Shown here piece after piece: positions 48,782-53,413 of a DNA stretch of 53,413 nucleotides (position 1 is the stretch's first letter; every line of letters starts with the position of its first letter). The position numbers and the translations under genes are program-made. The notes below the pieces were generated by a model. It did no database searches. It was not told where the DNA came from and worked only from the letters and a program-made list of their open reading frames with translations. The stretch is from an uncultured Lachnospiraceae bacterium (lineage in GTDB: Bacteria > Bacillota > Clostridia > Lachnospirales > Lachnospiraceae), in NCBI GenBank assembly GCA_947574135.1, contig CANPIM010000020.1, positions 1 to 53,413 on the forward strand, in the 5' to 3' direction.

Positions 48782-48817
48782 GGACACAGGCATTTTCTCC
48801 CAAAAACGCCTGTGTCC
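48782..48817 (-). terminator. Strong stem-loop after the zinc dehydrogenase gene
   Basis: Arms GGACACAGGC (48782-48791) and GCCTGTGTCC (48808-48817) pair perfectly over 10 bp, 30 bp after the dehydrogenase stop. No T-run follows on the minus strand; the plus side is T-rich further on. Confidence 0.65.
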
Positions 48818-48847
48818 TCAATCTCTGCTTTTTCTTATCTCTAAGCT

Positions 48848-49870
48848 CTATTTCCCAATTTCCAGCAGAACCTTCATGGTATTGGTGTGGCCGCTGATAA
48901 TGTCCTGGAATACCTCCTGTCCCTTCTCCAGAGGATGTACATGGGATACCACCGAGGCAATCTTTTCCTCATTTTTGCTCACATAGGTCACTGCATCCTG
49001 GAAGTCCAGTCTGGTATACACCCGGGTCCCAATCAAGGCCTGCTCCTTGAAATTCACGGCCCGCAGATCAATGGCCGCCGGCTCCTTAAACACGCTGAGC
49101 AGAAGAATCTCCGCCCGCACCCCGGCCATCTCTGTCATGGTCTTGGCCACGGCCGGGCTTCCGCTGGCCTCCACCAGGAGATCCACGCCCTCCCCGCCGG
49201 TCTCATCCAGAATAAACTGCACGGCGTCCACTTCCATGGGATTTACCACCGTAAGTCCAAGCTTTCTGCCGTATTCTGCCCGCTGGGCATTGGCCTCCAC
49301 ACAGTACAGCTGGCTCACCCCCGCATCCTTTAGCATCAGGGCTGTCAAAAGTCCCATGGGTCCCAGTCCCGTCACGGCTGCCGCCCCGTAGAAGGGCTTT
49401 GTCACCATGCGCAAGCCATGAACCACCACGGCCACCGGCTCAATCACTGCCGCCATTTTCAGAGAGATTCCCTCCGGCAGCTTTAAAATGCTCTGCTCCG
49501 GAATGGCCACATACTCTGCCATGCCGCCGTCAGAATCCGTGCCATAGAGCCGAAGGCTCTTGCACACATGGGTATTCCCCTTTAAACAGGCCCGGCATCT
49601 GTTGCAAAAATACAGAGGATTTACCACTACCTGGTCTCCCACCTGCAGGGGCGTCTCCACACCCTCCCCAATGGCCTCCACGGTTCCGGAGAACTCATGG
49701 CCCATAATCAGGGGCGCCTTGGCCCTGGGATGCTTGCCCAGGTATACGCTTACATCCGAGCCGCAAATACCTGCATAGGCCACCTTGATGAGCACCTTTC
49801 CCGTATAATCGGGAATCTCTCGCTCCTGCATCTCCACCAGCTGCTTATCTGTCCAAACCAATGCTCTCAT
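48848..49870 (-). CDS. Zinc-dependent medium-chain dehydrogenase (sorbitol/threonine type)
   Basis: The 340-aa protein has the zinc MDR pattern: catalytic Cys in YAGICGSDVSVYLG, GHEFSGTVEAIGEGV, the structural-zinc cysteines in NPLYFCNRCRACLKGNTHVC, and the Rossmann AAVTGLGPMGLLTALML. The ATG at 49870 has AAAGGGGA 9 nt upstream. It is 34 bp downstream of an SDR gene and shares its promoter. The SDR plus MDR pair suggests stepwise oxidation/reduction of a sugar acid or polyol (for example an idonate/gluconate type route), but the substrate is not defined by sequence. Confidence 0.92.
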   Translation of the reverse strand: MRALVWTDKQLVEMQEREIPDYTGKVLIKVAYAGICGSDVSVYLGKHPRAKAPLIMGHEFSGTVEAIGEGVETPLQVGDQVVVNPLYFCNRCRACLKGNTHVCKSLRLYGTDSDGGMAEYVAIPEQSILKLPEGISLKMAAVIEPVAVVVHGLRMVTKPFYGAAAVTGLGPMGLLTALMLKDAGVSQLYCVEANAQRAEYGRKLGLTVVNPMEVDAVQFILDETGGEGVDLLVEASGSPAVAKTMTEMAGVRAEILLLSVFKEPAAIDLRAVNFKEQALIGTRVYTRLDFQDAVTYVSKNEEKIASVVSHVHPLEKGQEVFQDIISGHTNTMKVLLEIGK

Positions 49871-49904
49871 TTTATGTATTCCCCTTTCCAAATTTTCCCA
49901 GTTT

Positions 49905-50666
49905 TTATTTTACCAGATAGCCCCCGTCCACGGGAATAATGGCGCCGCACAGATAGTCGCTGGCATGGGATGCCAGGAAAATGGTGGTACCCTTCATATC
50001 GTCCGGGGTTCCCCAGCGCCCGGCCGGAATCCGCACGGACAGCTGATCAAAGCGCTCCTTATTCTTTAAGAGGGCCTCATTTAAATCCGTAGCCATATAG
50101 CCCGGGGCAATGGCATTTACGTTAATGCCCCGGCCTGCCCAGTCATTGGAGAGTGCCTTGGTCAGCTGGGTCACGCCGCCCTTGGCCGCCGAATAAGCCG
50201 GCACCGTCTGTCCCCCGAACCAGGAGCACATGGAGGCCACATTGATGATTTTTCCGTATCCCTTTTTCAACATCACCTTTCCCGCCTCCTGGCACATGAT
50301 CCACACGGAATGGAGATTGATATTGATCACCTCATCCCACTCCTCCATGGGAAACTCCTCCGCCAGATGGCGTCTCTGGATCCCGGCCGCTGTGGCCATA
50401 ATGTCCAGATCTCCTCCTAAAAACTCCATACTCTCCCTAAAAGCCCGATAGTTTTCCTCCCGGGAGCGCAAATCTGCCTTTACAGCGTGGCAGGCAAAAC
50501 CCCGCTGCTTCAACCCCTCCACTGTCTCAAACACCCGATCCGAGGATCCAATGACTACGGTCTCGCAGCCCGCCTCTGCCAGGGCCTCTGCCATGCCAAA
50601 GCCCAGGCCTCTGGTTCCGCCTGTTACGATTGCCTTTTTTCCGCTGATGTCAAACAACTGATGCAT
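49905..50666 (-). CDS. Short-chain dehydrogenase (gluconate 5-dehydrogenase/KduD-like)
   Basis: The 253-aa SDR has the cofactor motif VTGGTRGLGFGMAEA, the NNAG-equivalent ATAAGIQ, catalytic Ser in NVASMCSWFGG and the YSAAKGG Tyr-Lys pair, plus NAIAPGYMATDLNEAL. This last segment and length match the Ga5DH/KduD group that acts on keto-sugar acids. AGGAGG lies 8 nt before the ATG. It leads a two-gene operon with the zinc dehydrogenase. No regulator is adjacent. Confidence 0.93.
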   Translation of the reverse strand: MHQLFDISGKKAIVTGGTRGLGFGMAEALAEAGCETVVIGSSDRVFETVEGLKQRGFACHAVKADLRSREENYRAFRESMEFLGGDLDIMATAAGIQRRHLAEEFPMEEWDEVININLHSVWIMCQEAGKVMLKKGYGKIINVASMCSWFGGQTVPAYSAAKGGVTQLTKALSNDWAGRGINVNAIAPGYMATDLNEALLKNKERFDQLSVRIPAGRWGTPDDMKGTTIFLASHASDYLCGAIIPVDGGYLVK

Positions 50667-50724
50667 ACGTTCTCCTCCTTTTTATATTTTTCTTATATAC
50701 GAATTCATTCCTATTTACAAATTA

Positions 50725-50753
50725 ATCATATCGTACTTTCGTCAAAATGTCAA
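50725..50753 (-). promoter_or_regulatory. Promoter of the SDR-dehydrogenase operon
   Basis: On the minus strand TTGACA (50748-50753) and TATGAT (50725-50730) are 17 bp apart, about 60 bp upstream of the SDR start. It is near consensus. Confidence 0.85.
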
Positions 50754-50792
50754 ATAAATAATTATTTTTTTCTTTTTTTTATAAATTTATCC

Positions 50793-51563
50793 TTAAATCT
50801 CTTGGGGTCCTTGGGGGTATTCCACATTCCACAAAATCAATCCTCTTCCCGGCATCAGGCGCCCCGCCCTGTCCCGGCTCTTGGCTGCAAAAATCTCCTC
50901 CATCTCCTCCGGCTCCCGCTGGTGAAGTCCCACCTCCACCAGGGTTCCCACGAGAATCCGCACCATATGATACAAAAAGCCGTCTCCTGTAAAGGTCAGG
51001 CGGATCTCTCCCTCCAGCTCCTCAATCAAAATCTCCTCCACTGTGCGCACTGTGGACTTTTTAATCTTCCTTCTGGTACAAAAGGAGAGAAAATCATGGG
51101 TTCCCTTTAGATTCCCCGCTGCCCTTCGCATAGCCTCCACATCCAGAGGCTCCTCCACATGGGCAGCAAATCTGCGCAGAAACACATTGGGAATCTGCCT
51201 GTTCCAGATCCGATATACATAGGTTTTGCGCACTGCATGGAGGCGGCTGTGAAACCGCTCGTCCACGGCCGTCACCTCCAGCACTGCAATATCCTCCGGC
51301 AGGTACCGGTTCAGGTAATCCCGGATCTCCTTGGGACTTTGCTCCGTCCCCAGCCGCACATGGGCCACCTGCCCTCTGGCGTGGACCCCTGCGTCGGTCC
51401 GGCCCGCTCCCTTTAGATCCACAGGCTTTCCCGTCATCCGCTCCAAAATCCGGGTTAGCTTGCCCTGGATGGTTTGCTCTGTACCCTCCTGGCTTTGCCA
51501 GCCCTTGTAGCGGGTTCCCTCATATTGAATCAACAGCTTATAATTCTGAAGCCTTTCCTCCAT
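50793..51563 (-). CDS. truA: tRNA pseudouridine(38-40) synthase
   Basis: The 256-aa enzyme isomerises uridines in the anticodon arm. Hallmarks are YEGTRYKGWQSQ, the catalytic GRTDAGVHARGQVAH (about 50-65), FHSRLHAVRKTYVYRI and GDGFLYHMVRILVGTLVEVG. The ATG at 51563 is preferred, with GGAGGA 4-5 nt upstream; another ATG lies four codons earlier. The leader carries a 22-bp polypurine tandem repeat that starts about 20 bp upstream. It is followed by the SDR operon, not by ribosomal genes as often seen. Confidence 0.95.
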   Translation of the reverse strand: MEERLQNYKLLIQYEGTRYKGWQSQEGTEQTIQGKLTRILERMTGKPVDLKGAGRTDAGVHARGQVAHVRLGTEQSPKEIRDYLNRYLPEDIAVLEVTAVDERFHSRLHAVRKTYVYRIWNRQIPNVFLRRFAAHVEEPLDVEAMRRAAGNLKGTHDFLSFCTRRKIKKSTVRTVEEILIEELEGEIRLTFTGDGFLYHMVRILVGTLVEVGLHQREPEEMEEIFAAKSRDRAGRLMPGRGLILWNVEYPQGPQEI

Positions 51564-51580
51564 TTTCTCCTCCATTCCCT

Positions 51581-51668
51581 CTATTTCCTTCTTCCCTTCC
51601 TTCTATTTCTTTCTTCCCTTCCTTCCATTTCCTTCTTCCCTTCTTTCTATTTCCTTCTTCCCTTCCTT
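51581..51668 (-). repeat. 22-bp polypurine tandem repeat in the truA leader
   Basis: Four full 22-bp units run 51581-51602, 51603-51624, 51625-51646 and 51647-51668. The plus-strand unit is CTATTTCCTTCTTCCCTTCC plus TT, so the truA-sense strand is almost pure A/G with repeated GGAAGGGAAGAAGG. Degenerate copies continue to about 51715. The unit is not a multiple of three and is close to two helical turns. It lies between the amidohydrolase stop and the truA start. Confidence 0.92.
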
Positions 51669-51766
51669 GCATTTCCTTCTTCCTTCTATTTTCCTCTTCC
51701 CTTCCTCCCGGCTTCTCCAAACGATACAGGCCTTTCCCTCTCTGTTCTCAGGCAATCTGCCCCCTC

Positions 51767-52627
51767 TTAAAACAGACGACGTATTTCCGCCTCCGCCTCC
51801 AGAAGGACGCCATCCAGGGCCTCCTGATCAGGAATCGCCTGCCTTAAATAGGCATATTCATCCAGCAGGCCCTGTCCGTGGAAAACCCGGTAGGCCCCTG
51901 CATCACTGCCAAGGCCTATCCGGGCCCCAAGCCCAAAGGCTTTTTGCACATTTCTCATCTGGCATTCCAAAATCTTTTTTACGGATTCCCGGGGAAACCG
52001 GCTGCTCCCCAAAAGGTTTCCCGTGGGCGCCAGCGTGGGGATCCAGATAGTCCGGCTCTCGGCCAGCTGGCTCAACACCTCCCCTGTAAGGTAATTGCCG
52101 TGCTCTAGGGTATCCACTCCCGCCTCCAGGGCTGCCGCCACATTTTTGGCCCCGTTTCCATGAGCCATAACCGCAAATCCGGCCTGATGGGCCAGATCGA
52201 TCATCTCCCGGATTTCCTCTGCTTTTAATCCCGGCTCGCTCAGGGCTCCAAAGGTATTGAAATCCATAAGCCCGCTTATCATGATCTTAATAAAGCTGCC
52301 CCCCTGGCGCCCCACTTCCTTTATGAGCTCTCTGTATTCCTGCCAGCTGTCAAAGGCTCTTCCCACAATGCCTCCGTAGTGGCCCCGCTTATGAATGGCA
52401 AAGGCAGGGGTGCGGTAGTCTATGCCGTACTCCGGCGCCAGCTCCCGGGCCCGCAGGCATACGCCCCTGGCATCGCCTCCGTCCCGGACAAAGGAGACTC
52501 CCGCTTCCCTCCAGGCCGCAAGCCTCTGACGAATAACCGGATCCTGAATTTCCTCCCTGTGCAGGGCCACGGCCGCCTTGTAATTGACCCCATCCATTAT
52601 CATATGGGCATGGCACTCTCCAAACAT
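51767..52627 (-). CDS. Amidohydrolase-family protein
   Basis: The 286-aa protein is a metal-dependent amidohydrolase of the imidazolonepropionase-like group. The HxH motif is at residues 6-8 (ECHAHMIMDG); FVRDGGDARG, FIKIMISGLMDF, AVMAHGNGAKNVAAALEAG, VDTLEHGNYL and IGLGSDAGAYRVFHG supply the other ligands. The N-terminal beta-sandwich of typical members is missing, but the protein looks intact and compact. A weak AAGGGAAG site precedes the ATG by about 13 nt. Substrate unknown. It lies upstream of truA, separated by the purine repeat. Confidence 0.85.
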   Translation of the reverse strand: MFGECHAHMIMDGVNYKAAVALHREEIQDPVIRQRLAAWREAGVSFVRDGGDARGVCLRARELAPEYGIDYRTPAFAIHKRGHYGGIVGRAFDSWQEYRELIKEVGRQGGSFIKIMISGLMDFNTFGALSEPGLKAEEIREMIDLAHQAGFAVMAHGNGAKNVAAALEAGVDTLEHGNYLTGEVLSQLAESRTIWIPTLAPTGNLLGSSRFPRESVKKILECQMRNVQKAFGLGARIGLGSDAGAYRVFHGQGLLDEYAYLRQAIPDQEALDGVLLEAEAEIRRLF

Positions 52628-52744
52628 ATGTTCTATTTTCTTCCCTTTCCTGCTTTTTCTTTTCTCCTTGTAAGGAGTTTCTTCTATATATAATAGCGCA
52701 CATTCTGCCGGCGGGCAAGTGACAGTACATCCTTCCTGGGATCT

Positions 52745-52779
52745 AAAAAGGGAACTGCCATGCGGACAGTTCCCTTTTT
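52745..52779. terminator. Bidirectional terminator between csp and the amidohydrolase gene
   Basis: Arms AAAAAGGGAACTG (52745-52757) and CAGTTCCCTTTTT (52767-52779) are perfectly complementary over 13 bp. A/T runs flank both sides. It ends the minus-strand csp transcript. The 52628-52744 stretch otherwise holds only AT-rich sequence and a CTCCTT/AAGGAG dyad. Confidence 0.85.
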
Positions 52780-52866
52780 AATCTGCTTCTTACAATTCTG
52801 CTTAATTCCTTATAAAAACGAGTCGTCTATATAATAGAAATAAAGGCACACTGAATAAAATGCGGA

Positions 52867-53067
52867 TTATAATTTTGTAACGTTGGTAGCCTGAGGTCCC
52901 TTTGCTCCGTTTACTACCTCAAACTCAACTTCCTGACCCTCTTCCAGGGACTTGAAGCCTTCCATGTTCAACCCAGAGTAGTGAACAAACACATCGTTGC
53001 CCTGCTCATCAGAAATGAAACCATAGCCCTTCTGATTGTTGAACCATTTTACTGTACCTCTGTTCAT
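52867..53067 (-). CDS. csp: Cold-shock protein
   Basis: The 66-aa protein is a single cold-shock domain. RNP1 is KGYGFI (residues 13-18) and RNP2 is VFVHY (26-30), with the start [11 protein letters not shown]. It binds single-stranded RNA and acts as an RNA chaperone. The ATG at 53067 has GGAGGT 6 nt upstream. Its leader is only about 48 nt and starts with a hairpin, unlike the long leaders of cold-induced cspA genes, so it may be a constitutive member. Confidence 0.96.
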   Translation of the reverse strand: MNRGTVKWFNNQKGYGFISDEQGNDVFVHYSGLNMEGFKSLEEGQEVEFEVVNGAKGPQATNVTKL

Positions 53068-53099
53068 GATGATACCTCCAAAATAATTAAAAAGTCTGC

Positions 53100-53151
53100 G
53101 TTGCACTATTGCAACTTCTTAAAGAGTATCACAGAATACTTCGGCTGTCAA
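53100..53151 (-). promoter_or_regulatory. Promoter and 5'-terminal hairpin of csp
   Basis: On the minus strand TTGACA (53146-53151) and TACTCT (53123-53128) are 17 bp apart. The predicted transcript would start near 53116, immediately before GTTGCA-CTAT-TGCAAC (53100-53115), a perfect 6-bp stem with 4-nt loop. The hairpin would sit at the mRNA 5' end. Confidence 0.7.
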
Positions 53152-53219
53152 TGAAATTTCATGACTAAAAGAAACTCTTTTTTCATAGGATAAAACAACA
53201 TCACATATGGGAAGCTTTC

Positions 53220-53413
53220 ATGAAAAAAGAACGATTTTTATGGCGGGGAATCTGTCTGGAGCTGCTGTTCCTGTCCATTTTTCTGGGCAGCCTTATGCGC
53301 CAGCGCGCCTGGGAGCAGGAGCAAAGCGCCGTAAGCTCCGGGGAGGTAAAGGCGCAGGAGGACTATATCCAATGGGTGGATTTTACCGTAACTCCGGAGG
53401 CGCTCTCCAAAAG
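53220..53413 (+). CDS. Start of an exported or membrane-anchored protein (partial)
   Basis: The first 64 codons are visible and the rest lies beyond the window. The N-terminus has MKKER followed by a hydrophobic segment (about 10-24; GICLELLFLSIFLGS), a signal peptide or anchor, then a charged region EQEQSAVSSGEVKAQEDYIQ and WVDFTVTPEAL. The ribosome site is weak (GGGAAGC). The YIQWVDFTVTPEALSK segment recalls exported cell-wall hydrolase accessory proteins of Lachnospiraceae, but the fragment is too short for a call. Confidence 0.7.
   Translation, partial: MKKERFLWRGICLELLFLSIFLGSLMRQRAWEQEQSAVSSGEVKAQEDYIQWVDFTVTPEALSK

Noticed and set aside
51538-51720. 60-codon lysine/glutamate/arginine/glycine-rich frame over the purine repeat
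   Set aside because: The frame exists only because purine-rich repeats lack stops; the 22-bp unit is not codon-periodic and it overlaps truA.
52665-52679. CTCCTT-GT-AAGGAG dyad considered as ribosome-site sequestering hairpin
   Set aside because: The AAGGAG is about 40 nt from the amidohydrolase start, too far to be its ribosome site.
1-53413. CRISPR array
   Set aside because: The only tandem repeats are the 36-bp coding repeat and the 22-bp purine repeat; neither has unique spacers.

Overview
The window looks like the chromosome of an anaerobic Firmicute of the Lachnospiraceae / clostridial cluster XIVa type. This is inferred from strong AGGAGG ribosome sites, 17-bp-spaced sigma-A promoters, tripartite TRAP transporters, HemZ, a bactofilin, YerC and DUF1836 proteins, and a stand-alone CO dehydrogenase cluster. 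Base composition is moderately GC-rich. No species can be named from the sequence alone. About four fifths of the genes are on the minus strand.

Region 1-5.5 kb is the end of an integrated conjugative element or its remnant. It holds a VirD4-type coupling ATPase cut by the window edge, an accessory ClpP, a 12-codon leader ORF with a near-perfect ribosome site, and two overlapping unrecognised ORFs on the opposite strand, one carrying a 36-bp in-frame tandem repeat. The element stops just before the 3' end of a tRNA-Gly(GCC) gene, a common integration site. No integrase is in view.

Region 5.9-17.5 kb is a carbon-acid catabolic and regulatory block. It has gntR(FCD)-transaldolase, a soluble hybrid histidine kinase followed by glycerate kinase, a LysR regulator, and a UROD-like protein with a DctPQM TRAP transporter. 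Several palindromes sit where regulators would bind. Region 17.8-23.0 kb is a probable operon: TraX-like membrane protein, ABC ATPase, COG1361/CARDB-like membrane-anchored adaptor, FtsX/MacB-type permease and a small protein. Region 23.2-31.9 kb has a cyclase-family hydrolase, a GH13 oligo-glucosidase, a GH25 lysozyme without signal peptide, glyA, a DUF1294 protein and a TRAP-TAXI pair.

Region 32.0-37.9 kb is the MBL-hemZ-HD-GYP-hisS-aspS operon, with an HD-GYP gene wedged between hemZ and hisS. Region 38.1-44 kb carries cooS-cooF-FAD/NAD oxidoreductase, a compact CO dehydrogenase redox module, downstream of pcrA. Region 44.3-53.4 kb has DUF1836, yerC, a PHP phosphatase, an orphan NMT1-type lipoprotein, a degenerate LytM membrane protein with a bactofilin, an SDR/zinc-dehydrogenase pair, truA preceded by a 22-bp polypurine tandem repeat, an amidohydrolase, a cold-shock protein and the start of an exported protein.

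The most promising under-described items are the ORF pair in the mobile element, the leader peptide upstream of its clpP, the TraX/ABC/COG1361 operon, the degenerate LytM-bactofilin pair, the hybrid kinase with a vestigial N-terminal receiver, and the truA leader repeat. All functional calls come from reading motifs by eye; no database search was run.
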